DNA from: Elgaria multicarinata webbii
Lineage: Eukaryota > Chordata > Lepidosauria > Squamata > Anguidae
Direction of reading: 5' to 3'
Length of the DNA stretch: 64,000 nucleotides
Assembly (NCBI RefSeq): GCF_023053635.1
Contig: NC_086177.1
Coordinates: forward strand, 98,738,001-98,802,000
Positions 22,776 to 34,900 of the stretch are shown in pieces. Below the pieces are notes generated by a model. That model saw only the letters and a list, made by a program, of their open reading frames with translations. It had not been told where the DNA came from and ran no database searches. The translations under genes and the position numbers were made by a program. Each line of letters opens with the position of its first letter. Position 1 is the first letter of the stretch.

Positions 22776-25700
22776 CTGGAGGACAAGCAAAAGAGCCATT
22801 CAGGAATATGTATGTGCACGATCAACCTGATAAAGGACTTGCCCACATATTAAGCTTTCACTGTTAAAAGGGCAGCAAGCAAACAGGAAGTGGAGCTAAA
22901 GATGTGACAAATTCACTACTCCGCTGGATTTTCATATGTTCGTGTCTAAAACGACACAGTTGAAAACTTTTGATTTTGAAAAGCACTTTCTTTAAAGGGC
23001 CAACGTGCAGCTCTTTGGGCCAATTTAGATTCTATCAACGGTTCAGGGAAAGAAGTGTTGCTCTTCCCAGTTTGGTGAAAATCCATGGTGTATATCAATA
23101 AAATTAAGAGGTGTGGAAGTCCCCAGTTTAACTTCAGAAGTACATCATGCTTGGGCAATTACCACAAAAACACCACCTGAGGGTTCTAAAGCAGCTCTCT
23201 ACAAATTGTAAATTGTATGGCTGAATTTCATCCTTTTGCTTTAAAATGGGCTAAAATCAGTGTAGCATCGAGGCAGGGGGAGAATGAGTGCGCGTGTTTC
23301 TCTGTTAATAATAATAATGATAATAAATTTGTTTATTTCTTACTCGTCTCTCCCTCTGGATGGGGCAGGGAACAACATTAGATACTAATACCATAAAATA
23401 CATAAAACTGATTAAAACATATAAAACTCCTACAATATTAAAATAACAGTCAAGTGTCTTAAAATTCGACTGGGTAGGCCTGCCAGAAGAGATCAGTCTT
23501 TATAGCCTTCTTGAATTTGAAAAGACTCTTAAGTTGATGAATCTCCTCCGGCAGGCCATTCCACAGTCCGGGAGCAGCAGAAGAAAAGGTCCTCTGGGTA
23601 CCGGTTGTCAGCCTAGTTTTGGCTGACTGTAGTAAATTCTTCCCAGAGGACCTGAGTGTGTGGGGCGGATTGTACGGGGGCTCTGTGTGTGTGTACACGT
23701 GTCTTGTTACTGTCCCCGTGTGTCTCGCTGTTCGTTCTCTTCCCTTCCGCGTGCACGTCTGCTTCCCCCACCCCGCTCCTTGCACTTTGCTGTAATGCTT
23801 CCTGTCTCCTTGTTTGCTCGCTCAATGTGTGTCCTGCTCACTCCATTAGGTCTCTCTTTACAGCGTTATTTCTTTGCAGGGCTATATATAGCATGGCCTT
23901 AATACAGTAACTGCAAAGACCTGTTAAGAGTCATGCTCCACAAAGACCCTCCCTGTCCTTCCTGGGAGAAATCCCACTGTCATAGACCAAACAGGATCCT
24001 CACTACCCCAGGAGATGAGACGAAATGACACCACGCAAGAGCAAAAGTCCCAGGCTAAAGAGGTGGGTCCTGCCCTCCCTCTCCTCGGGTGTCTAGACAA
24101 AGTGATATCCCACGGATCTCCCCAGATCATCCCTGTGCGTCCACATGATGCCCTTGCGTCATGATCCCTCCCTTGCCCCAGGATAGCTGGGACGGCTTTA
24201 ATCCCGGCTTTTCCCGTGTTCTCAGGATCATCCTGAGACCGCAGGACGTGTGGGCAGCCATCCTGGTTTCTTCCTGGCTCCTCGCGAGGAGCCGGGAAGC
24301 AAGCACAGGGCACGGAGCTTTTCACACGCTCCATGCCCATTGGGCGTGGGGGAGTGGGGTTGGGGCTTTTATTTTTACTCACTTTTTTGCTGGAGCTCCT
24401 GTGTTTAAAAAAAAATGGCAGGCACGACATCTTTCATCCTCCCGGGACATCGTGCGCCGCATGTAGACTGAGGGGGAGAATCTTGCAATCATCGTATCAT
24501 GAGATCATCCCCCTCCACTCCCCTGATCTAGCCATGCTCCTTATTGCTGAGGCCTGTGGCTTCAACACAATCACATTTTTTTCCTTTCTCCCTCCTCTTC
24601 TGGAGTTTCAGCTCATTAAGGGTCACAGAGAGGTCCGTAATAAGACCTGCTGCTCACCCAATGAGAGTTCGGAGGAAAAAGCGCAAGGCCCCAGCAGCTC
24701 CTGCCAGCATCTCTTCGGAGAGAAAGCATCGCAGGTTACCAAGATCACAGCAGCCGAAGCTCAGTACATGGGTCCCCTAGCTGCACCCTTGCTGCTTCTG
24801 TATGAGGGGTGGGCAACCTGGAGGCCTCTAGGTGATTTGGCTAACAACTCCCATCATTCCCCAACATTGGCTATGCTGACTAGGGCTGATGGGAGCTGTA
24901 GGCCAAAACATCTGGAGAGGCACAAGATGCCCGCTCCTGCACTGTATACTTTCATTTTGAGTTAGATAGACTGGCATTTGACAGTAGCACAAGGCTGTAT
25001 ATTGGTAGAATGGGAAGAGAACAAGATTGATGAATGGAAAATATGAAGAATACAAGGCCGGGGGAAGATAGGCTTTGGAGCAAGCATCTGGAACTTTATA
25101 AAGTGACAGACAAGACAGCTAAAAGAGAAGAGGATGTGAGCAAGTCCAGCATGTATGGGGTAACTCTTGCCTACGTGGGGACTTTGTAACACGTTGGTTC
25201 TGTTCTAAAATGAATTAATTGTTTTCAAGTTTCAACAGACAAGTCTTTTTCTCCCTCCCTTTCACTGGTGGCTTCTCAAGTTTCAATCTAAAAGATCTTT
25301 ACTTATCTTCTTTCCATGTCAGAGATACACAGCCCGCCAAAATGTAGCAATTGACTCAACCACATATCCATCCATCTGGAAAAACTGGCTGAATTACTGG
25401 CATCGTAAATTCCTTTCAAGTAATTAACTGGAATAACTTACCAATATTTTCCAAGTAAGCAAGCTTTATGCCAATGGGCAAACGGTCTTCCTTTGGATCT
25501 TAGCCTAAGCAATGCATTTTATTATTTTATTTATTGCATTTATCCTGCCTTTTTTCCTCCAAGCAACCCAAGGCAGCATACATAATCCTCCTTCTCTCCA
25601 TTTTTTTTTTTAAGAGGGGAAAACTCAACAAACTTACAGGAACTGAGGTGTCGACAGGAAATTCCTTCCTCCCAAGTCCATTGGATATTTGAACATTAAG

Positions 25701-25920
25701 AAAAAGTAGAGATGACCCACCAGGTTGCCAATCAGCTCATTGATGATACTGCAGGGGGCGGGGAACATTTCATGCATTCATTAATTAATTAACTTACTTA
25801 AAAGATTTTTAATTTTACAATATTACAAAATCTTGTAATAGTTAATTTTACAATATTAAGAGATTATGTAATATTGCAAAATCACAATATTACAAAAACA
25901 TTAGCATACAAATTACAATT

Positions 25921-25954
<34 letters not shown>

Positions 25955-28900
25955 CAGTAGCAGCACCATGTACACTGATGGTGCTATATAAATAAATAAT
26001 AATAATAATAATAATAATAGCAGCAGCAGTTGATGATTTTTAATCAAATGCAGACTGTAATAAATATGCGTTCAGGGTTGTTGTTGTTTTTAAGTCCTCA
26101 GCGATGAGGCCATATATATCTGCCAGGGGAGGGAGTCTCAGAGATATGGGGCCACCACTGAGAAAGCCCTATCCCTAGACCCACCAGCCTAATAGCTCTT
26201 GCTGGTGAGCCAGAGAGTAGGGCCTGCAGGGAGCATTAAGAGTTAACAGGATGTTTTACAGTGTCACTTGTCAAGTCAACAATTCCTGCTGCCAATCTGA
26301 AGGTGCCTTAAGTGTCTATAGCAGCCTTGCCCAACCTGGACCCCTCTGGAACTTTCAGACTACAACTCCTAGCAAGCACTTATTTTAGAAGATATACATC
26401 CTAGAATCATTGCAAATTTGTAGGGAAATAAGTCCTGCTGGCTGGAGTTAACAAAGTCGAGAGGCAACTGCAGTAACAATGCATCTGAATCCCACGAATG
26501 ATGACACCACTGTGTAAGAACATAGGAAGAGCCATGTTGGATCAGACCAAGGGTCCATCTAGACCAGCATTCTGTTTACACAGTAACTAACCAGCTGCCT
26601 GTGGGAAATTTACATGCAGGGCATGAGTTCAAGAGCATACTCGTGCACCTGCTCCCCCAAAACTGGTCTACAGAGACATCCTGCCTCTCAATACTGGAGG
26701 TAGCTGTGGCGTTACACCCCACAAGTCAGTTCCCAATTGTATGTCTGCAGTTTGTAAGTCTGTGGTTTTTAGAATGTTGGCCTGAGTGGGCGGAGTTAGA
26801 ATGTCTTGGGAGGGGGAGGAGTGATATATAAGGGAAGGACTGAGGGGATTGAGAGAACTTTTCAGGGAGACTTGTTAGGTACTCGTAGAGTCTTTAGTGC
26901 TCTCTGTGTTTATGGTACTTAAGTTCTGGGAAATTTGAGGGTCAGTGTAGTGAGTGGTGTCTTTAGAGTGTGGTGTGCACGTAGTGGATGTATATTAATC
27001 AATACTGATAATAAAGAAAGTTCAAGAGTGATTGTGTGAGAAAAAGGAAAGCGTGTATGTGAATGAGTGACAGGATTGGATGAAAGGTTTCAAAAAGGTT
27101 TTTAAATGTTGTTAGTTGAAACAAAGCTTGTGAACTTTTAAAAATAAATTTTGATTGTTTTGTTTTTAAACTACCACAAAAATCCCACGTGTCTGTTTGG
27201 CATTTATCATCTTAAGTTTACACATTCAGCACCCACTCTGACAATCATTCACCTCAGCAGATATAACTCACAGTGCATTATTATATACAATAAAATCCTT
27301 CTCCATTTTAAACCCCTTTCTCCACTTAGTTTGGAGGAAGGTGGTTTTTATCCCTTGCCTCAGGCGTATCAAGCGGTGGTGCTTGGCTTGAGCAGGGAGT
27401 AGCTGCGGCCAGGTCTGTTGTTCAGAGCCTGTGTCGTGGCAGTAGCATATAGGCATCCCAACTAGTAGCCGTGGACAGCCTTATCCCTCAAGAATGTGAC
27501 CAGTCCCCTTTTAAGGCCATCCAAATTTGTAACCATCACTACCTATAAGCATCAAAGAGGCTCTCAACAATCATCTACTCCACCTTATTCTATTCCACAT
27601 TTCAAGGCCTTGAGATACACATGGATCGTTGTTTATGGAGGGCCATTATCTCTCCTTTAGGCTCCAGATGTCAACCGTTACTGAGCTAATCTTCACCCCA
27701 CCACACACACAGTGGGTGGAGTGCCCAAGGAGAAAATAGAGAGAGAACAAGGGCATATTTCAGAGGTGTTTTCAGTAGTTGCCCCCAAATTTCAAAACTC
27801 TTTTCCTCTGGAGATTCAACAGGCATCCAGCACCACTAGGAAGCACTGCAAAAGCTATTTGGCTTTCCTGTGGCCAGAGCAAAGCCGATTTGATTTTTGT
27901 TTGTTTGTTTTGATTTAAGACTGGGAACAGCTGAAAATCTAAGCCATTCCCACACCGAGAGGATATGGGAATACTTACGAGCCTCCAATGATATAGTTGA
28001 ATCCTAGGATAACCCACGGTAGATAGCATGCCTAGGAGGACAATAGTACAATGAATTAGTTATAAACACCTCCAAATGCAACTACTTCATAGTTAGAAAA
28101 TTACATATCTAGCGAGGTACATTGCAAGGGATTTAAATAAACAGATGATCTGATGCCACAGAAACTTTCCCAAGTGTTATAGTTAAAGGGATTCAGAAGA
28201 AAACGTTTAAAGAGACTTTGCTCTACTCAGATGAGCAGACGATGCGTAATTCATGTTTTTAAAGTACCTTTCCCTGGGGCTGTAACTTCCCAGTCACCGT
28301 TTTGAAAGCTGTTTAAAGTCGCAAAAGCTGCTTAAAACCCCAAATGTTGCTCTTCTACTGCTCCACCCTCTGGAAACCCCTGGCCTCTGCTGACACAAAC
28401 ATTCTCTCTTCATTCTAGTCTTCTCCACCACTTTGCATTATCGTTCTATGTTTCCTCTGTCTTTGCATGCTGAATCACAACGATACCAAATACTTTCCCC
28501 CAAACCCAACATTCCACAGTAGCATTAATCCCCAAACCTAAACATCTGGCAGCTACAGGAAGGCATGGACATTTGGGGTGAGACAACCAGTAGTATTATG
28601 AAGATCAGTAAAGGTCAAGTAGTCCATGCCTGATCGCATCATCTCAGCTTATTTTTACAATAAACCTGCAGTGGAGGAATAAACGTGTTGCCATCTCACA
28701 CTTGTGTCTACTTTTATTATGACCGGGATACAGTTTTCCCAGCTCCAGCATACCCTGCATAAAGACCTGGCAAAGGTCAATCTTTAGTGTAGCAAGAGAG
28801 CTCATCAGATCTCAGCAGTCTTTCGATAATCTGGAAGGGATGACGGGATACAGGGGAAACTAACTTCCTTAGCAAAACGGGGATGGTCCCTTGATTCGGG

Positions 28901-31900
28901 CAAAAGACTATGGAAAAGCCCAGCCCTCGGGCCTTACCTTAAACCGTGTCCCAAACCAAAATGACACAATCATGTCTCTGTTCAGCTGGGCCCAGACATA
29001 GAGCACTGACATGATCAGGGGGATCATCAGCAACTATAAGAGAAACAAGAGAATGGAGGAACAAAATGTTTTAACGTTCACTGTTTTTAATCTTTGTAAA
29101 TCGCCCAGACAGCTTCAGCTATGGGGGCGGTATATAAACGTAATAAATAAAATAAATAAAAGAGCTCAAAATGGATACAGGAGACCTGAACAACTGTAGA
29201 GGAATCACAATAAAACAGAATCCAAAGAAACTAGGGGTGTGCACGGACCCCCCACTCCGCTTCACTTTCAGATCCGCCATTTTCGGATCGGGCCGCTCCA
29301 CCCCGCCCCCACTCCGCCTATGCCCACTCCGCTCTGCTCGGAGCTCCGGATCCGGATCGGAGCTCCGTTCCCCCCCCCATAGGGGGGGTTACTGGGCCCT
29401 GCTGCCATCGCCGCCCATGCGGCGACGGCGGCAGAGCCCGGTAAGGGACCAAGGGAGAGGGGGACCTTACCTGCCTCCGTCCGCGGTCCGTCGCCGTCTT
29501 CAATTGAGCCCGCGGTTCCACCAGGAAGTCTGGGCCGAACCACGGGCTCAATTGAAGACGCTGACGGACCGCGGACGGAGGCAGGTAAGGGAGAAGAGGG
29601 CAGGGGGGGGTTACCGGGCCCTGCTGCCATCACCGCCCATGCGGCAACGGCGGCAGAGCCCGGTAAGGGACCAACGGGGAGGGGGGCCTTACCTGCCTCT
29701 GTCCACGGTCCGTCAGCTTCTTCAATTGAGCCCACGGTTCCACCAGGAAGTCTGGGCCGCAAGTGCGGCCTAGACTTCCTGGTTGAACCGCGGGCTCAAT
29801 TGAAGAAGCCGAGGGGCACTGGACGGAGGCAGGTAAGGGAGAGGAGGGGGGGTTTACCAGGCCCTGCCGCTGTCGCCGCATGGGCGACAGCGACAGCAGC
29901 AGGGCCCGGTAAACCCCACTTACCTTTCCAGCGGAGTTCCGGATCGAGGCGAAGGATCCGCCTTCACCTCGATCCTCTTCGCCATGCTCCGCCGGCCCCC
30001 CAATCCTCTTCGCCTCCGCCTTAAGGGGAGGCGAAGCACCCCGCTCCGCTTCTAATTCGCCAGTCCGATTAGAAGTGGAGCACATCCCTAAAAGAAACCT
30101 CCTGTTCAGTTCTCTCTCTAGCAGCCTACCCGATGGCCTCCAGACTACAACCCCCATCATCCCCATCCAGCATGGCTAACGGAGGTTATAATCGGTGCTG
30201 ACAGAGATACACAATTCTAAGGAGGGCCATGCAGGTTTTCAGGCCGCCTTATTCGGAGCGTTCGTTCCGGTGCTTTGCGTAACTAGATGCTTTGCACACA
30301 CACAAAAAGTGTTGATTTACTTTCAACAAGATCTTTAAAAAGAAGTGAACGCTGCCCCAGAGAAGAGATACTGTGAAGGCAGAGGGTGGTTGGCTTTTGT
30401 TTTTTTAAACAAAGGTGTCAACACTAGGCTTGTTCAATTACCTGACCCAGTTATACAACACACATCTGCTGGCTGTGCCTTGGATGAAGGAAGCTTGCTG
30501 GATGTTTTAGATGCAAACGTTAATTGCAATTCCCTCCTGTTCTGCTATGGGGCAAGAACGTGCATGCATGTGGGGAAACCGGCTACGAGGAAAGACTTAT
30601 GAGGATTTAAGCTGGAGGGCAGCAGGCCAAGTACAGCTGGCAGAGAATTTATTTATTACGTACCGGCAGGATGGGCATGGGTTCATGGACATGATCCCAG
30701 CTGGCAGTCTCACTAAACTCCTAGGCAAGGTTTTGGCCTCAAGGTCTTACACTGGAGAAGCAGCAAAGAGCTGTGTGTGTATCTGTGTGTGTCTCAGCTA
30801 ACTACCGAAGGAGACAGCAGGAAAGGGCCAGACTCAAGAAGCAAGTCCTAAAGCTCATGGAAAACACGTTTGAGATTTGGAGGTGTTACAGGGTATGGCT
30901 AAAGCCACCCCTCCCACTGGTTTGTGGCTCTGGGAACATTCTGTAAGTGCTCCCCGCTATGCAGGGGAAAGATTTTAGGGCAGCTACATGAATTCTGGCT
31001 GGAAAGGAATACCCATATGGCATACCCTCTCTTGATATCAATAACATTAATCCCCGCAGCTATCAATAGACGGATTACATTTGTATGCCATGTTAAATGA
31101 TTGTTACATAGGGCCTGTTCAAACAACACACTAAACCATGGTTAGGTCATTAGCTATTTGACAGAAAATGCTTAGTGAGCGTGTTTAAATGGTAGTTATG
31201 CAGCCACCATGGTTAGGAATGGTTCACATGACACGCTAAGCCATAATGTTTAGCCCAAAATGCTTAACCACTGTGGCTTAGCACATTGTCTGAACAGGGA
31301 CATACATGGACTCCTCTCCCCTTCTGCAGCATGGCTACAAGACCGGAAACTTTTGAACTGTGGTTAATATTGACTAGGTTTATAAGAACAAGCTGGCTTC
31401 TGAAGCCAAGGTTTAAAGCCGGCTTGTTCTGGCAAAAGAATAGTTAAGACTAACCATAGTGTATCTCAATTTGGACATACTGCAAATAGTTAAAGAAAAA
31501 AAAGCAAGCAAAAGTTTCCAATATTTTCCTCGCAGCTGCACCAGAGGAGAGAGCAGGGGGAAATTCATGAGCCCGGGGCAAAAATAAGCCCTAATGTTAT
31601 CATTACGTCTGAATGCAGCCATATTCTCTTAGGGCTGTTTCTTGCAGCCCTAAGAGAATATGGCTGTATTCAGACATAATGATAAAATTAGGGCATATTG
31701 TTGCCCCATTATTATTATTATTTATTTATTTATTTATTTATATAGCACCATCAATGTACATGGTGCTGTACAGAGTAAAACAGTAAATAGCAAGACCCTG
31801 CCGCATAGGCTTACATTCTAATAAAATCATAATAAAACAATAAGGAGGGGAAGAGAATGCAAACAGGCACAGGGTAGGGTAAGCAGGCACAGGGTAGGGT

Positions 31901-34900
31901 AAAACTAACAGTATAAAGTCAGAACAAAATCAAGTTTTAAAAGCTTTAGGAAAAAGAAAAGTTTTTAGCTGAGCTTTAAAAGCTGCGGTTGAACTTGTAG
32001 TTCTCAAATGTTCTGGAAGAGCGTTCCAGGCATAAGGGGCAGCAGAAGAAAATGGATGAAGCCGAGCAAGGGAAGTAGAGACCCTTGGGCAGGCAAGAAA
32101 CATGGCATCAGAGGAGCGAAGAGCACGAGCGGGGCAATAGTGTGAGATGAGAGAGGAGAGATAGGAAGGAGCTAGACAGTGAAAAGCTTTGTAGGTCAAC
32201 AGGAGAAGTTTATATTGGATTCTGAAGTGAATTGGAAGCCAATGAAGAGATTTCAGAAGTGGAGTTACATGGTCAGAGCGGCGAGCCAAGAAGATGATCT
32301 TAGCAGCAGGGTGGTGAACAGAAACCAACGGACTGATGTGAGAAGAAGGAAGGCCAGTGAGAAGAAGGTTGCAGTAGTCCAACCGAGAAATAACCAGTGC
32401 ATGAACAAGCGTCTTGGCAGAAGAGGCAGACAAAAATGATCGGATCCTGGCAATATTATACAGGAAAAAACGACAGGATTTGGCTACTGCCTCAATATGA
32501 GGAATAAAGGAGAGCGAGGAATCAAATATAAAGCCAAGACTACGAGCTTCCTTGACCGGAGTAAGTGTAACATCGTTGACAGTAAGAGAGAATGAGAGAT
32601 GAGGAGAAAGTTTAGGAGGAGAAACAAGCAATTCAGTCTTTGCCAAGCCCCAGGCTCACTATAGTACAAGAAACACATATTCAAATGCAAAACGCACACA
32701 AATCATGTCAAATAGGAATGACGCATAAGTGTTTTATTTGGTTCTTTCCCCTTCCACATTCTCACAAGCCGAGACTAACTCTTTTCCCCCAGCACCTCAC
32801 TGATTTAGAAGAGCAATGAACCGCACGCACAGGCCTTTTCCTCTCTGACACAGTCAACATGGATTTGCTACTTGCACCAGAGCACAAGCAATGGCGTGAG
32901 GAGTGACACCCTCATCAGCCAGACTGCTTTCAAAACAAAGAGAAACTTACCTGCATATTCATTGCCAAGCCAGTGATCTTTCATTGCTTTGACTAAGGAA
33001 AACCAAACGGGGGGGGGGGGGGGGAATCTGCATGGTTGTGAGGCAGATTTAACACTGAAGAGCTTTTGAGCCAGGCGTAAACTGCTTGGGTTCTCCTTAC
33101 ATGGCTTGGACACCGCCTCCCAAACGGCTGTGCTGAATCTCACGCATTCTCTCATGCGTACACACAGTCCAATGCAGAAGAGAACATTCTGGAAGCCAGA
33201 CGCACGGTGGGTTTTAAAAGAAAACGGTGACAAAGTATAACACCTGATATTTAGGCAGACGGCTACCAAGAAGAGGGCCTTTTCTGCTGTGGCACCCCAG
33301 CTGAGGAATGAGCTTCCCAGAGAGGCTCGCCTGGCACCTGCATTATCCTCTTTCCAACGCCAGCTGAAGCCCTTATTTTCCCAGGCATTTTAGTCTTTTG
33401 GCTCTGCTTTAAATCTCTGCATTGCTGCTAGGTTTTACTTTGATTTGTATTTTTATACTGCAGTTCTAAACTTTTACAGTGTACACTGTACTTGAGGATG
33501 TATTTTGTGATTATAATTGTTGAGAACGGCCCAGAAAGCTTCAGCTATGGGGTGGAATAGAAGTGTAATAAAAAAATATTTGTGCCACATTTTTTCCACT
33601 GAGTTTTTCACCTGTAATCCTTACACCTTTCCCTTCCCACCCCCTCTATATAAATAAGGCGGTATTATTACATACTGCCTTTTTTATGGAAACCAGGAGC
33701 CAACAAATGGCTTGCCACTCCATGGATTCATGACTGAGCCAAGATTTGAACTGGGCACGTTGCGGCTTGCAGGTGAAACTTGAACTACCTCTGTGGCTGC
33801 TTTCCCAGGACTCAAACAAGGAAAAAAAGGATACAACTATGCAGATCCAGTTAAAGAGAAGCATAAACATGTAGTCGGCTGGCCTTCCATCGAAAGCACC
33901 TGTGAACAAAGCATGGCATTAGCGTGACACCGAAACACCGGCAGTTGTTTTGCTAGCTTCCCCCAAGAGGCGCTGGCTGGCTCTTAAGGGCTGTGATTAT
34001 ACCGCAGGACACAACTGCAACTTTTGTACAGAGGAAGGAAAAAGAGGCTGCTCTCTTTCAGGAATCCACAGGAAAAGTCAGAGAGCCTTTCTTCAGCAAA
34101 GGCTCACCTGAAAAACTGGCTGTTTTAATACACTTCTAAATATACTCTCCTCTCCCCATATTTAGGGCGGAGATGTCTATGCAAGAGGAGTGCATGAGAA
34201 ACAACCCTACTGGGCAACCCTACACATGTCTACTTAGAAGTAAGACCAACAAAGTTCAATGGGCCTTACTCTCAGGTAAGTGGGTATAGGGTTGCAGCCC
34301 TAGTGAGTGCCTCAAAATGGCATCAGCATCACCATCAGAGATTTTTTTAAAAAAATAATTTATATTTAAGGACTAGGACCGTAAGCATTAGCTGATTAAC
34401 CAGAAGCTCAATTAAGGCTGACTGTGTCAAGAAGAAGTTACATGTGAATTGTGTGTTTTCATTATTAGTTGTTAATTTTTATTATTATTATTATTGGAAA
34501 TTATCTTTTAAAATAGTTTTTATTTTTATAGTTCTGGTTACAAAGAACAAACAATACAACATATATATACATTCAGAGTCTGTAAAAAGATAAATACATG
34601 TTCCAGTCTGGGTTTGAGGTTATTTAACATTAATTTAATTTAATTTAGCCCGCCCCCCGGAAGTTAGTCACTTTACCCATCCATTTATGTTTGCCATAAC
34701 TCTATATATGCCGAAGGCGGTGTTCTTACATCTTCTTCTTTGTTCATGTACTCAATGAATTTCCTCCAGACCCCCTCAAATTTATCTTCACTGAGTTGTC
34801 CTCGTGCTTTCCTCAATTTTTGCGTCAACTTTTCTAGGAGGCCCATCTGCCACACCCTTTGGTACCAATTATCAATATGGAGCCCTTTGCCATCTTTCCA

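Larger units (their letters stand above)
22776..25637 (-). other. DERL1: DERL1 intron 7
   Basis: Contains a minus-strand L2 (23,300-23,690), a hAT-like MITE (24,804-24,939) and a truncated SINE (25,517-25,602). A GC-rich stretch at 23,940-24,540 has short internal complementarity but matches no family I can name. I see nothing else. Confidence 0.6.
25749..27978 (-). other. DERL1: DERL1 intron 6
   Basis: Holds AT-rich sequence (25,780-25,920), a CA repeat with an L2 end, a MITE half (26,320-26,385) and a CR1 split by a solo LTR. Bases 27,550-27,978 show nothing recognisable. Confidence 0.6.
29034..32950 (-). other. DERL1: DERL1 intron 4
   Basis: Contains an L2 tail (29,070-29,160), a GC-rich hAT element (29,232-30,090), a MITE fragment (30,125-30,190), a TIR MITE (31,111-31,300), a near-perfect fold-back (31,588-31,694) and an L2 copy (31,705-32,655). 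Bases 30,200-31,100 show nothing I recognise. Confidence 0.6.

Noticed and set aside
23924-24965. Open frames of 168 and 210 codons in DERL1 intron 7
   Set aside because: No homology or domain is recognisable; the region is GC-rich and probably repeat-derived.
29171-30166. Overlapping open frames of 160-200 codons in the GC-rich block
   Set aside because: Very high GC removes stop codons in all frames. The block has hAT ends and duplications and no recognisable protein motif.
31930-32646. A host gene encoding a 238-residue protein
   Set aside because: The sequence is the C-terminal part of L2 ORF2 with an L2 tail, and a near-identical copy lies at 10.1 kb.
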